Part shown: piece by piece, positions 44,303 through 52,549 of the stretch | How positions within the stretch are numbered: position 1 is the stretch's first letter | Layout: every line of letters begins with the position of its first letter | Assembly: GCA_026397955.1 (NCBI GenBank) | Contig: JAPLTV010000014.1 | Coordinates: 62,001-126,000 of the forward strand | Length of the DNA stretch: 64,000 bases | Origin: Verrucomicrobiota bacterium | GTDB taxonomy: Bacteria; Verrucomicrobiota; Verrucomicrobiia; Opitutales; UBA953 | Reading direction: 5' to 3' | Translations under genes and position numbers: made by a program | Notes under the pieces: generated by a model | What the model was told of the DNA's origin: nothing | Databases searched by the model: none | What the model saw: the letters and a program-made list of their open reading frames with translations, nothing else

Positions 44303-45253
44303 ATGAGCCAAGAAGAAACCCAGGGTCAGGAGCCAGTCTCCCCCCACCAGCCCGCCGCGGACGCAGGCGCCAATGAAGTCCGCACCCCCGCACCCCGCCT
44401 CAACGAAGCCAAGCTGGAGTCCGCCCACGCGGAACTCCCTCCGCTCTCCGTGATCGGGGCCTCGTCCGAACCCGCCGCCAAGCCCGGTACCATCACGACG
44501 CCGAAGCAGTTCGGTCGCCGTGGTACGCCCCGTGGCGCCGCTCCCTCGGCCGCCAATGGTCAGGCCGCCCGCCCGACCTGTGGCGTCGTCGAAGACCCGT
44601 CTCAGCTAACCGAGAACCTCTCGGGCGATCGCGCCCAGTCGTCCGCCCCGGAACAGCGCGAGCACCGTGAACCGCGTGAACGTCGTGAACCGCGCGCCGA
44701 AGGCGAGCCTGGTCCCCGCCGCGAACCGCGTGAACGCCGCCCCGAAGGCTTCACCGAAGAAGGCCGCCAGCCCGGCATCCCGCAGGGCGACCGCCCGCGT
44801 CGTGAACCGCGCGCCGAAGGCGACCGTGGTCCTCGTCGTGAACCGCGCGCCGAAGGCGATCGTGGCCCTCGCCCCGAAGGCGACCGTGGTCCTCGTCGTG
44901 AAGACCGCCCGCGTCGTGAAGACCGTCCGCGCATCCAGATCGAGCCCGTCGTCATCCCGGTCCAGGCACCCATCGGCTTCTGGGCCACGCTGAAGCGCAA
45001 GTTCGCCACGCTCTTCGGTATTCCCACCAAGGCCGTCTTCGTCCCTTCCGCCCGCACCCAGCAGCCTCGCGGCGAACACCGCGGCGAACGCTCTGATCGC
45101 GGTCAACGCGGTGGCCGTGGTCGCGGTGAATTCCGCGGCGGATCCCGTGATGGTTCCCGCGGTGGCCGTGAAGGTTCCCGCGATGGCTCCCGTGGAGGTC
45201 GCGGTGAATTCCGCGGCGATCGCGGTCCTCGCAGCGGTCCTCGCGAAGGCTGA
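44303..45253 (+). CDS. Arg/Gly/Glu-rich disordered protein (RGG-type), likely RNA-associated
   Basis: 316 residues, ATG at 44303. Regions in order: a Pro/Ala-rich acidic N-terminus (1-70), a central charged array of PRREPRAEGDRGP-type repeats (about 115-215), a short hydrophobic or amphipathic segment (PIGFWATLKRKFATLFGI), and a C-terminal RGG-like stretch (GGRGRGEFRGGSRDGSRGG). No enzymatic domain is seen. RGG-like tails bind RNA in many proteins, including DEAD-box helicases and RNase E scaffolds. The position directly after RNase Y suggests an RNA-decay partner, but that is inference. The repeats are nearly identical at DNA level (36-bp units), so copy number may vary between strains. A strong terminator follows. 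Confidence 0.8.
   Translation: MSQEETQGQEPVSPHQPAADAGANEVRTPAPRLNEAKLESAHAELPPLSVIGASSEPAAKPGTITTPKQFGRRGTPRGAAPSAANGQAARPTCGVVEDPSQLTENLSGDRAQSSAPEQREHREPRERREPRAEGEPGPRREPRERRPEGFTEEGRQPGIPQGDRPRREPRAEGDRGPRREPRAEGDRGPRPEGDRGPRREDRPRREDRPRIQIEPVVIPVQAPIGFWATLKRKFATLFGIPTKAVFVPSARTQQPRGEHRGERSDRGQRGGRGRGEFRGGSRDGSRGGREGSRDGSRGGRGEFRGDRGPRSGPREG
44798..44893 (+). repeat. Tandem 36-bp coding repeats
   Basis: Two nearly identical 36-bp units beginning CGTCGTGAACCGCGCGCCG (44798-44833 and 44834-44869) and a shortened third (44870-44893). They are in frame within the RGG-rich protein and encode RREPRAEGDRGP-like units. They are contiguous, without spacers, so not CRISPR. Confidence 0.85.
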
Positions 45254-45260
45254 ACATAAC

Positions 45261-45291
45261 GGGGGCGCCAATCGGCGCCCCCGCTTCTTTT
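45261..45291 (+). terminator. Intrinsic terminator after the RGG-rich protein
   Basis: Perfect stem GGGGGCGCC/GGCGCCCCC with loop AATC, then GCTTCTTTT. It lies 7 bp after the stop and just before the murA GTG. Confidence 0.88.
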
Positions 45292-45298
45292 ACCCGAC

Positions 45299-46591
45299 GT
45301 GCTCCAGGTCGCGCGCATCCGAGGTGGTCACGTGCTGAAAGGCACGGTCCGTGCCGCTGGTTCGAAGAACGCCTCGCTGCCCCTGCTCGCCGCTTCGCTC
45401 CTCACGGGCGAGACGGTGACGCTGCGCAACGTGCCCGACCTCAGCGATGTCCGCTACATGGCCGAGATCCTCGGCCACCAAGGCGCGATCGTCGCTAACC
45501 CGGAGCCCGGCGTCTGGACGATCCGCGCTGAACAGGTCTCCCACCGCACGCCCTACGACCTCGTCCGCAAGATGCGCGCGTCGGTCTGCCTGCTGGGCTC
45601 GCTCGTTGGCCGCCTCCGCCAAGCGGAGATGGCCATCCCTGGCGGCTGCGTCATCGGCCCCCGCCCCATCGACCTCCACTTGAAAGGCCTCGAGGCCCTC
45701 GGCTGCATCGTCACGGTCGAGGCCGGATTGGTCCAAGTCGACGCCTCCCGCGCCCGCGGTGATATGGTCTTCATGGGCGGCCCGATGGGCAGCACGGTCC
45801 TCGGCACCGCCAATATCGTGATGGCCGCCACGCTCACGCCCGGCATCACCCGCATCGAATGCGCCGCCCGCGAACCAGAGGTCGTCGATCTCTGCACGAT
45901 GCTCATCCAGATGGGCGCCAAAATCAGCGGCCAGGGCACGAGTATCATCGAGGTCGAAGGCGTCGCCAAACTCCATGGCTGCGACCACACGGTCATCGCC
46001 GACCGCATCGAAGCCGGCACCTACTTGGTCGCCGGCGCGATCACGGGCGGCGACGTCACGGTGACACACTGCGACCCTTCGCATCTCACGGCGTTCCTCG
46101 ACAAACTCCGCGAAGCGGGCGTCCACGTCGAGACCGGCCCCGACTTCATCCGCGCCCACGGTAAGCCGACACACGCGGTCGAGATCATCACCGAACCCTA
46201 CCCGGGCTTCCCGACCGACCTGCAGGCGCAGTTCATGGCCCTCCAGCTCCTCGTCGACGGACGCAGCACGGTGACCGAGAAGGTCTACCCGGCCCGCTTC
46301 ATGCACGCCGCCGAACTCCAGCGCATGGGCGCCGAGATCGCCATCGACGGAGCCACGGCTGCGATTTACGGCGACCGCCCGCTTTCCGGTGCACCGGTGA
46401 TGGCCTCCGACCTCCGCGCCTCCGCCGCCCTCATCCTGGCTGCGTTGGTCGCCAAGGGAGAGACCTGGGTCCAACGCCTCTATCACCTCGACCGCGGCTA
46501 CGAACGCTTCGAGGAACGCCTGCGCTCTTTGGGCGCCGACGTCGAACGCCTCCCCGCCTCCGACCTGCCGAAAGGCTTCGCGGAGGACTGA
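45299..46591 (+). CDS. murA: UDP-N-acetylglucosamine 1-carboxyvinyltransferase
   Basis: 430 residues, GTG start at 45299. It transfers enolpyruvyl from PEP to UDP-GlcNAc, the first committed step of peptidoglycan synthesis. The N-terminal GGHVLKGTVRAAGSKNASLPLLAASLL is the substrate loop. The catalytic Cys is in IPGGCVIGPRPIDLHLKGL, so the fosfomycin-sensitive Cys form is present. PEVVDLCTMLIQMGAKISGQGT and PYPGFPTDLQAQFMAL are also diagnostic. The terminator immediately upstream leaves little room for a promoter; readthrough is possible. ruvB starts 38 bp downstream. Confidence 0.96.
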   Translation: MLQVARIRGGHVLKGTVRAAGSKNASLPLLAASLLTGETVTLRNVPDLSDVRYMAEILGHQGAIVANPEPGVWTIRAEQVSHRTPYDLVRKMRASVCLLGSLVGRLRQAEMAIPGGCVIGPRPIDLHLKGLEALGCIVTVEAGLVQVDASRARGDMVFMGGPMGSTVLGTANIVMAATLTPGITRIECAAREPEVVDLCTMLIQMGAKISGQGTSIIEVEGVAKLHGCDHTVIADRIEAGTYLVAGAITGGDVTVTHCDPSHLTAFLDKLREAGVHVETGPDFIRAHGKPTHAVEIITEPYPGFPTDLQAQFMALQLLVDGRSTVTEKVYPARFMHAAELQRMGAEIAIDGATAAIYGDRPLSGAPVMASDLRASAALILAALVAKGETWVQRLYHLDRGYERFEERLRSLGADVERLPASDLPKGFAED

Positions 46592-46629
46592 GGGTTGCCA
46601 ATTCGTCCCGACCCCGCACCTTGCGCTCC

Positions 46630-47658
46630 ATGGCCAGCAAGGATTCGCCCGATGACCCCCAGCCGCTCGCCGGCAAGGAAACCGTGTCGCGCGCGAACCG
46701 CTCGCTCGACGCCGCCCTGCGCCCGCCGAAGCTCGACGACTTCGTCGGCCAGCAGCGCACGGTGGAACGCCTGCGCGTGATGATTGGCGCCGCGCGCCGT
46801 GAAGGCCGCACGCTCGACCACATCCTCCTCCACGGCCCGCCCGGCCTCGGCAAGACGACCCTCGCGATGATCCTCGCTGAAGAGATGGGCCGCCCAATCC
46901 GCGTGACTTCCGGACCCGTCGTCGAGAAAGCCTCCGACCTCGCCGGCCTGCTCACGAGCCTCCAGGAAGGCGACCTGCTCTTCATCGACGAAATCCACCG
47001 CATCCCGAAGACGGTCGAGGAGTTCCTCTACTCAGCGATGGAGGACTTCCGTATCGATATCATGATCGATCAAGGTCCGAACGCGCGCAGCGTGCGCCTC
47101 GACCTGCCGAAGTTCACGCTCGTCGGCGCGACGACCCGCACGGGCCTGCTCACCGCGCCGCTCCGCAGCCGCTTCACGCTGCAGACGCGCCTCGACTACT
47201 ACACGCGCGACCAGCTGCTCAGCATCGTACGCCGCAACGCCGACCTCCTCAGCCTCGACATCGACCAAGGCGGCGCCGACGAGATCGCCCGCCGCGCCCG
47301 CGGCACGCCGCGCATCGTTAATAACCTCCTGCGCTTCACGCGCGACTACGCCCTCGAACGCGCCGGCGGCAAGGCGAACGCCGCCGTGACGGCCGCCGCC
47401 CTCGAGCTCCTCGAAATCGATCAGCATGGCCTCGACGACATGGACCATCGCTTCCTCCGCGCGATGGCCGAGAAGCATAACGGCGGTCCGGTCGGACTGA
47501 GCAGCATCGGCGCCGCCATCGGCGAAGACGCACATACGCTCGAGGAAGTCCATGAGCCGTTCCTCGTACAAGAAGGCTACGTCGTGCGCACCCCGCAGGG
47601 ACGCGTCCTGGCCCCGAAAGGCTGGCTGGCCGTCGGCCTGCAGCCGCCTTCGTTCTGA
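46630..47658 (+). CDS. ruvB: Holliday junction branch migration helicase RuvB
   Basis: 342 residues from the ATG at 46630 (MASKDSPDDPQPLAGKET); the track uses a TTG three codons earlier. It is the AAA+ motor of the RuvAB complex that moves Holliday junctions. Walker A is LLHGPPGLGKTTLAM, Walker B LLFIDEIHRI, then sensor 1 GATTRTGLLTAPLRSRF and the C-terminal winged helix (GPVGLSSIGAAIGEDAHTLEEVHEPFL). LDDFVGQQRTVERLRVMI is the family N-terminal block. ruvA and ruvC are not in the window. It shares a strand with murA and proBA. Confidence 0.97.
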   Translation: MASKDSPDDPQPLAGKETVSRANRSLDAALRPPKLDDFVGQQRTVERLRVMIGAARREGRTLDHILLHGPPGLGKTTLAMILAEEMGRPIRVTSGPVVEKASDLAGLLTSLQEGDLLFIDEIHRIPKTVEEFLYSAMEDFRIDIMIDQGPNARSVRLDLPKFTLVGATTRTGLLTAPLRSRFTLQTRLDYYTRDQLLSIVRRNADLLSLDIDQGGADEIARRARGTPRIVNNLLRFTRDYALERAGGKANAAVTAAALELLEIDQHGLDDMDHRFLRAMAEKHNGGPVGLSSIGAAIGEDAHTLEEVHEPFLVQEGYVVRTPQGRVLAPKGWLAVGLQPPSF

Positions 47659-47720
47659 GGTCGGCGTTCTGACGCTGGACAACGGCGTTTTCCCTCGGCT
47701 AAGGTCGACCCCTCAAAGCC

Positions 47721-48491
47721 ATGGCAAAACGATGGGTCATCAAGCTCGGTTCCGGCCTCCTTACCCGCAAGGACGGCAAGATCGACCGCGTCCAGATCGG
47801 TCGCATCGTCGACCAGGTCGCCGGCCTGCATAAGCGCGGCATCCAGGTCGTCCTGGTGACCTCCGGCGCCGTCGCCGCAGGCATGACCGCCATGGGCCTC
47901 GAGAAACGCCCGAAGGAAGCCCGCGAACTCCAGGCCTGCGCCACCGTCGGCCAGCCCGAGCTGATGTCGGAATACGGCAAGCACCTCCGCCGCCACAAGC
48001 TGCTCGGTGCGCAGATGCTGCTCACCTACTGGGACCTCGACAGCCGTGCCTGCACCCGCAACGCCCGCGCGACCCTCGACCTCCTCCTCGCCCGCAAGCG
48101 CTTCATTCCGATCATCAACGAGAATGACGCCATCGCCGACGAAGAAATCAAGGTCGGTGACAACGACCGCCTCTCGGCCCACGTCGCCGCCCTCGTCGGC
48201 GCCGATCTACTTATTATTCTTTCCGGCATCCAAGGCCTGATGACGAAGTCCGACGGCACCGGCGACCTCATCCCTTCCGTCCGCAAGATCGACGACTCCG
48301 TGCGTGCGCTCGCCGGCGGCGCCGGTTCCGAACGCAACGTCGGCGGCATGGTCACGAAGCTACTCGCCGCCGAGATCGCGGCCGAAGGCGGCGTCGACAC
48401 GATCATCGCCAGCGGCCGCCGCGAAGGCGTCCTGCTCGAACTCGCCGCCGGCAAGAAGCTCGGCACCCGCTTCTCGCTGAAGAAGAAATGA
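47721..48491 (+). CDS. proB: Glutamate 5-kinase
   Basis: 256 residues, corresponding to the kinase domain without the C-terminal PUA domain found in E. coli ProB. Motifs are WVIKLGSGLLTRKDGKID, VLVTSGAVAAGMTAMG, PIINENDAIADEEIKVGDNDRLSAHVA and GGMVTKLLAAEIA. It phosphorylates glutamate to glutamyl 5-phosphate for proline. The stop overlaps the proA start as ATGA, so expression is coupled. Confidence 0.95.
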   Translation: MAKRWVIKLGSGLLTRKDGKIDRVQIGRIVDQVAGLHKRGIQVVLVTSGAVAAGMTAMGLEKRPKEARELQACATVGQPELMSEYGKHLRRHKLLGAQMLLTYWDLDSRACTRNARATLDLLLARKRFIPIINENDAIADEEIKVGDNDRLSAHVAALVGADLLIILSGIQGLMTKSDGTGDLIPSVRKIDDSVRALAGGAGSERNVGGMVTKLLAAEIAAEGGVDTIIASGRREGVLLELAAGKKLGTRFSLKKK

Positions 48492-49747
48492 GCGACCTCC
48501 TCCAGCGCGTGACGGAGATCGCCCGCACGGCCAAGAAGGCCTCGCGCGCCCTCGCCCTTGCCCCGACCGCCGTCCGCGACGCCGCCTTGTGCGCCGCCGC
48601 TCAGGCCCTCCGCGCCGACGAAGCCGCCATCCTCGAAGCCAACGCGAAAGACCTCGCGGCCGCCAAGGCCAAGGGCCTCACGGACGCGATGACCGACCGC
48701 CTGCGCCTCGACCACGCCCGCCTTGAGGATATCGCCGTTGCCTGCGAAGCGGTCGCGAAACTCCCCGACCCCGTCGGCGAAGTCACCGAGGATTGGACCC
48801 GTCCCAACGGCCTGCGCATCATCCGCCGACGCGTCCCGATCGGCCTCGTCGCCATCATCTTTGAATCGCGCCCGAACGTCACCGTCGACGCCGCCGCCCT
48901 CTGCCTGAAGTCCGGCAACGGCTGCGTGCTGCGCGGCGGCAGCGAAGCGATCCATACGAACATCGCGCTGTCGAAGTCCTTTGCGACTGGCCTGCGCACC
49001 GCCGGCCTGCCCGCCGAAGCCGTCACGCTCCTGCCTTTCACCGACCGCGAAGCGGTCCCCGCGCTCGGTTCTCTCCGCGGCATCGTGGACATCATCGTCC
49101 CTCGCGGCGGCCCCGGCCTCATCGAGGCGGTGGTCAATTCCGCCAAGGTCCCCGTCATCAAGCATGACGCCGGCATCTGCCACGTCTACGTCCACGCGCA
49201 GGCTGACCTCGCGATGGCCGAACAGATTGTGCTCAACGCAAAGTGCCAGCGCCCCAGCGCGTGCAACGCCCTCGAGACCTTGCTCGTCGACGCCGCCATC
49301 GCCGAGAAATTCCTCCCAAAGATGGCCGCCGCGCTCGCCGCCAAGCAGACCGAGGTCCGCGCCTGCGCGCAGTCGCAATCGCTGATGCCTGGAGCCAAGG
49401 TCGCGACGGAACAAGATTACCGCACCGAGCACCTCGGGCTCATCCTCAACGTGAAGATCGTCGCCGGCCTCGCCGCGGCGGTTGCCCACGTCGAAGACTA
49501 CGGCTCGCACCATTCCGACGCCATCATCACGGCCGACGAGTCCGCCGCCCGCTCCTTCCTGGCTCAGGTCGACAGCGCCTGCGTCTACTGGAACGCCAGC
49601 ACCCGGTTCACCGACGGGGGCGAATTCGGCTTCGGGGCCGAAGTCGGCATCTCCACAGACCGCCTGCACGCCCGCGGACCCATGGGGATTCGTGAATTGA
49701 CCACTTGGAAGTTCGAAATCGTCGGCCAAGGTCAGGTTCGGGGCTAA
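48488..49747 (+). CDS. proA: Glutamate-5-semialdehyde dehydrogenase
   Basis: 419 residues, ATG overlapping the proB stop. It reduces glutamyl phosphate to the semialdehyde using NADPH. WTRPNGLRIIRRRVPIGLVAIIFESRPNVT is the classic ProA segment, with KSGNGCVLRGGSEAI and the catalytic Cys in NAKCQRPSACNALETLLV. YWNASTRFTDGGEFGFGAEVGISTDRLHARGP is the C-terminal signature. Together with proB it supplies proline synthesis up to cyclisation; proC is not in the window. Confidence 0.96.
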   Translation: MSDLLQRVTEIARTAKKASRALALAPTAVRDAALCAAAQALRADEAAILEANAKDLAAAKAKGLTDAMTDRLRLDHARLEDIAVACEAVAKLPDPVGEVTEDWTRPNGLRIIRRRVPIGLVAIIFESRPNVTVDAAALCLKSGNGCVLRGGSEAIHTNIALSKSFATGLRTAGLPAEAVTLLPFTDREAVPALGSLRGIVDIIVPRGGPGLIEAVVNSAKVPVIKHDAGICHVYVHAQADLAMAEQIVLNAKCQRPSACNALETLLVDAAIAEKFLPKMAAALAAKQTEVRACAQSQSLMPGAKVATEQDYRTEHLGLILNVKIVAGLAAAVAHVEDYGSHHSDAIITADESAARSFLAQVDSACVYWNASTRFTDGGEFGFGAEVGISTDRLHARGPMGIRELTTWKFEIVGQGQVRG

Positions 49748-49765
49748 TTTGGGTCGGTTTTCCGT

Positions 49766-49795
49766 TTGACAGACCCCCTCCCCGAAACCTTTCTT
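49766..49795 (+). promoter_or_regulatory. Candidate promoter for tRNA-Asp
   Basis: A perfect -35 TTGACA (49766-49771) with a weak -10 TTTCTT 18 bp later. The expected start near 49802 coincides with the first base of the inverted repeat flanking the tRNA. Confidence 0.5.
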
Positions 49796-49801
49796 ACCCT
49801 T

Positions 49802-49900
49802 CCTTTTGGCTACCGGGGTGGTAGCTCAGTTGGTTAGAGCGCCGCACTGTCACTGCGGAGGTCGCGAGTTCGAGTCTCGTCCATCCCGCCAGCCAAAAGG
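49802..49900 (+). repeat. 10-bp inverted repeat flanking tRNA-Asp
   Basis: CCTTTTGGCT (49802-49811) and AGCCAAAAGG (49891-49900) are perfect complements placed just outside the acceptor stem, so the precursor could form a long extended stem interrupted only by three-base bulges. Confidence 0.85.
49815..49891 (+). tRNA. tRNA-Asp (GTC)
   Basis: Acceptor GGGGTGG/CCATCCC, D-arm with AGTTGGTTAGA, anticodon stem CCGCA/TGCGG around CTGTCAC (anticodon GTC), T-arm GCGAG-TTCGAGT-CTCGT, G73 as expected for aspartate, and encoded CCA (49889-49891). Confidence 0.96.
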
Positions 49901-50035
49901 GCTTACTTTCCGACCGGTCTCCGGTCCGGAAAGGGCTGCCCGGCCGCCGTCGCCCGACCGTCACCCTGTCCTTGCGGGACTGTGCATGCTTTTTGCTTCC
50001 CCCTCCGTCCCGAGTGGACAGAAATCAGTCATCTC

Positions 50036-51235
50036 ATGAGCAAAAAAGTCCTAATCATCGGCGCGGGCGGCGTCGGCAATGTCGTCACCCATAAGTGCGC
50101 CATGGACACCGAGTCCTTCTCGGAAGTCATGCTGGCCTCCCGCAACGAGAATAAGTGCAAGGCCATCGCCGCCGACGTGAAGGCCGCCACCGGCCGCACG
50201 ATCCGCACCGCCGCCGTCGACGCAGACGACGTCAAGGCCACGGTCGCCCTGATCAAGTCCTTCGGCGCCGAGCTGCTCATCAACGTCGCCCTGCCTTACC
50301 AGGACCTCAACCTGATGGACGCCTGCCTCCATGCCGGCATCCACTACGTCGACACGGCCAACTACGAGCCGCCCCACCTCGCGAAGTTTGAATACTCCTG
50401 GCAGTGGGCCTACCGCGAACGCTTCGAGAAAGCCGGCCTCACCGCCCTCCTTGGCTCGGGCTTCGACCCTGGCGTGACCAACGTCTTCTGCGCCTACGCC
50501 CAGAAGCACCTCTTCGACACGATCGAGACGATTGATATCATGGACGCCAATGCCGGCGACCACGGCTACAAGTTCGCCACGAACTTCAACCCGGAGATTA
50601 ATATCCGCGAAATCACCCAGCGCGGCCGCTTCTGGGAAAAGGGCGAATGGAAGGAAACCGACCCGCTCTCCGTCAAGTGGGTTTATGACTACCCGGTCGT
50701 CGGTCCGAAGGACAGCTACCTGCTCTACCACGAGGAACTCGAATCCCTCGCCATCAATATTAAGGGCCTGAAGCGCATCCGCTTCTTCATGACCTTCTCC
50801 GAGAACTACCTCACACACCTGCGCGTCCTCGAGAACGTCGGCATGACCCGCATCGACCCGATCGACTTCCAGGGCCGCCAGATCGTCCCGATCCAGTTCC
50901 TCAAGGCGCTGCTCCCCGACCCGGCTTCGCTCGGCCCCCGCACCAAGGGCAAGACCTGCATCGGCTGCGAGATCACGGGCATGAAGGACGGCAAGCCCCG
51001 CAAGGTCTTCATCTACAACGTCTGCGACCACCAGGAATGCTTCGCCGAGGTGAAGTCCCAGGCCATCAGCTACACCACCGGCGTTCCGGCCGCCATCGGC
51101 GGCGCGATGCTCGCCGGCGGCAAGTGGCTCAAGCCCGGCGTCTGGAATATGGAAGAGATGAATCCTGACCCGTTCATGGACGAGCTCAACAAGCGTGGCC
51201 TCCCTTGGCACGTGAAGGAACTCCCGGTCGCCTGA
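50036..51235 (+). CDS. Saccharopine dehydrogenase-family carboxy(nor)spermidine synthase
   Basis: 399 residues from the ATG at 50036 (MSKKVLIIGAGGVGNVVTHKC). The Rossmann motif is IGAGGVG, and the saccharopine dehydrogenase pattern continues with INVALPYQDLNLMDACLHAGIHYVDTANYE and LGSGFDPGVTNVFCAYA. Family members that sit next to nspC condense aspartate semialdehyde with putrescine or diaminopropane to carboxyspermidine or carboxynorspermidine. The gene 75 bp downstream is exactly that decarboxylase, which supports the assignment over lysine metabolism. A terminator-like hairpin lies between the two genes. Confidence 0.88.
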   Translation: MSKKVLIIGAGGVGNVVTHKCAMDTESFSEVMLASRNENKCKAIAADVKAATGRTIRTAAVDADDVKATVALIKSFGAELLINVALPYQDLNLMDACLHAGIHYVDTANYEPPHLAKFEYSWQWAYRERFEKAGLTALLGSGFDPGVTNVFCAYAQKHLFDTIETIDIMDANAGDHGYKFATNFNPEINIREITQRGRFWEKGEWKETDPLSVKWVYDYPVVGPKDSYLLYHEELESLAINIKGLKRIRFFMTFSENYLTHLRVLENVGMTRIDPIDFQGRQIVPIQFLKALLPDPASLGPRTKGKTCIGCEITGMKDGKPRKVFIYNVCDHQECFAEVKSQAISYTTGVPAAIGGAMLAGGKWLKPGVWNMEEMNPDPFMDELNKRGLPWHVKELPVA

Positions 51236-51248
51236 ACGACTGCCACCG

Positions 51249-51277
51249 AAGCCCGCTGCCAAGCGGGCTTTTCGTTT
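51249..51277 (+). terminator. Terminator or attenuator between the polyamine genes
   Basis: Perfect stem AAGCCCGCT/AGCGGGCTT with loop GCCA, then TTCGTTT. It falls between two genes of one pathway, so partial readthrough is likely. Confidence 0.7.
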
Positions 51278-51310
51278 GCACCGCCCACCGACGCTCTCAA
51301 TTTCAACGCC

Positions 51311-52486
51311 GTGTCCGACGCCCTCACCGAAGCTTTCCGGAAGGTCGACCTGAGCCAGGTCCCTAGCCCTTGCCACGTCCTCCATCGCGGCCTGCTGGAA
51401 CAGAACCTCCGTATCCTGCGCTCCGTGATGGACCGCTCCGGCGCCAAGATCCTCCTCGCGCTCAAGGGCTTCGCCCAGTTCAGCGAGGCGAAGCTGATCT
51501 CGAAGCATCTCGTCGGCACCACGGCCAGCGGCATCAACGAGGCGCTCCTCGGCCGCGAGGAATTCGGCGGCGAAGTCCACGCCTACTCGCCGGCCTTCAA
51601 GGACGAGGAGTTCGCCCACCTGCTCCGCGTCGCCGACCATATCTCCTTTAATTCGCCGACGCAGTGGAAGCGCCATAAGGCCGCCGCGCTCGCGGCCGGC
51701 CGCAAGCTCTCCTTCGGCTTGCGCGTCAATCCGGAGCACGCCGAGGTCGACGTGGAACTCTACAACCCCTGCGCGGCAGGCTCCCGCCTCGGTACGCTCC
51801 GGTCCGAGATTAAGTCGGCCGCCGACCTCGAAGGCCTCGAGGGCCTCCACTTCCACACGATGTGCCAGCAGGGCTCCGACGTCCTCGAGCGCACGGTCGC
51901 GGCCTTCGAAGCGAAGTTCGGGGAGTTCATCCCGCAGCTGAAGTGGGTCAATTTCGGCGGCGGGCACCACATTACCCGCGAAGGCTATGACCTAGACCGC
52001 CTGATCCGCGTGATCACGGGCTTCCGCCAGCGCTGGGGTCAGCACATCCAGGTCTACCTCGAGCCGGGCGAAGCCATCGGCATCGGCACCGGCGTCCTCG
52101 TGGGTACGGTCCTCGACCTGGTCCATAATGGCGTCGACATCGCCATCATCGACATCTCGGCGACCAACCACATGCCGGACACCCTCGAGATGCCCTACCG
52201 GGCCGACATCATGGATGCCGACCTGCCAGGCAAACTCCCCCACACCTACCGCCTAGGCAGCGTCACCTGCCTCGCTGGCGATGTGATCGGCGACTACTCC
52301 TTCCCTTCCCCGCTTAAAATCGGCCAACGCCTCGTCTTCATGGACATGTCGCATTACACGTTCGTCAAGAACACGACGTTCAACGGCGTCCCCCTCCCAG
52401 CGATCGCCAGCTTCGACCCCGCCTCCAGCCAGACGCAAGTTGTCCGCCGCTTCGGCTACGCGGACTACAAGAACCGCCTCTCGTAA
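51311..52486 (+). CDS. nspC: Carboxynorspermidine decarboxylase
   Basis: 391 residues, GTG start at 51311. A PLP-dependent fold III decarboxylase of the alanine racemase-like barrel. The PLP lysine is in KILLALKGFAQFS, and SPCHVLHRGLLEQNL, HFHTMCQQGSDVLERTV, VNFGGGHHITREGYDL and the C-terminal TCLAGDVIGDYSF match NspC. It removes the carboxyl group to yield spermidine or norspermidine. Together with the preceding gene it forms the alternative, S-adenosylmethionine-independent polyamine route. speE/speD are not seen here. Confidence 0.93.
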   Translation: MSDALTEAFRKVDLSQVPSPCHVLHRGLLEQNLRILRSVMDRSGAKILLALKGFAQFSEAKLISKHLVGTTASGINEALLGREEFGGEVHAYSPAFKDEEFAHLLRVADHISFNSPTQWKRHKAAALAAGRKLSFGLRVNPEHAEVDVELYNPCAAGSRLGTLRSEIKSAADLEGLEGLHFHTMCQQGSDVLERTVAAFEAKFGEFIPQLKWVNFGGGHHITREGYDLDRLIRVITGFRQRWGQHIQVYLEPGEAIGIGTGVLVGTVLDLVHNGVDIAIIDISATNHMPDTLEMPYRADIMDADLPGKLPHTYRLGSVTCLAGDVIGDYSFPSPLKIGQRLVFMDMSHYTFVKNTTFNGVPLPAIASFDPASSQTQVVRRFGYADYKNRLS

Positions 52487-52549
52487 GCGAGGGGGTAGGT
52501 TCTTGACCCGCAGGGCGGGCCTGACAAGGTTGCGTCCACTCAATCATTC

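Noticed and set aside
44798-44893. CRISPR-like repeat array
   Set aside because: Units are contiguous, in frame, without unique spacers, and encode RREPRAEGDRGP-type residues.
44606-45271. 221-aa minus-strand ORF rich in Ala/Thr/Phe opposite the RGG protein
   Set aside because: Produced by the repeats read backwards; the plus-strand frame has a promoter, start and terminator.
50051-51970. 639-aa minus-strand ORF opposite the polyamine genes
   Set aside because: Antisense to two well-identified enzymes and across their intergenic terminator.
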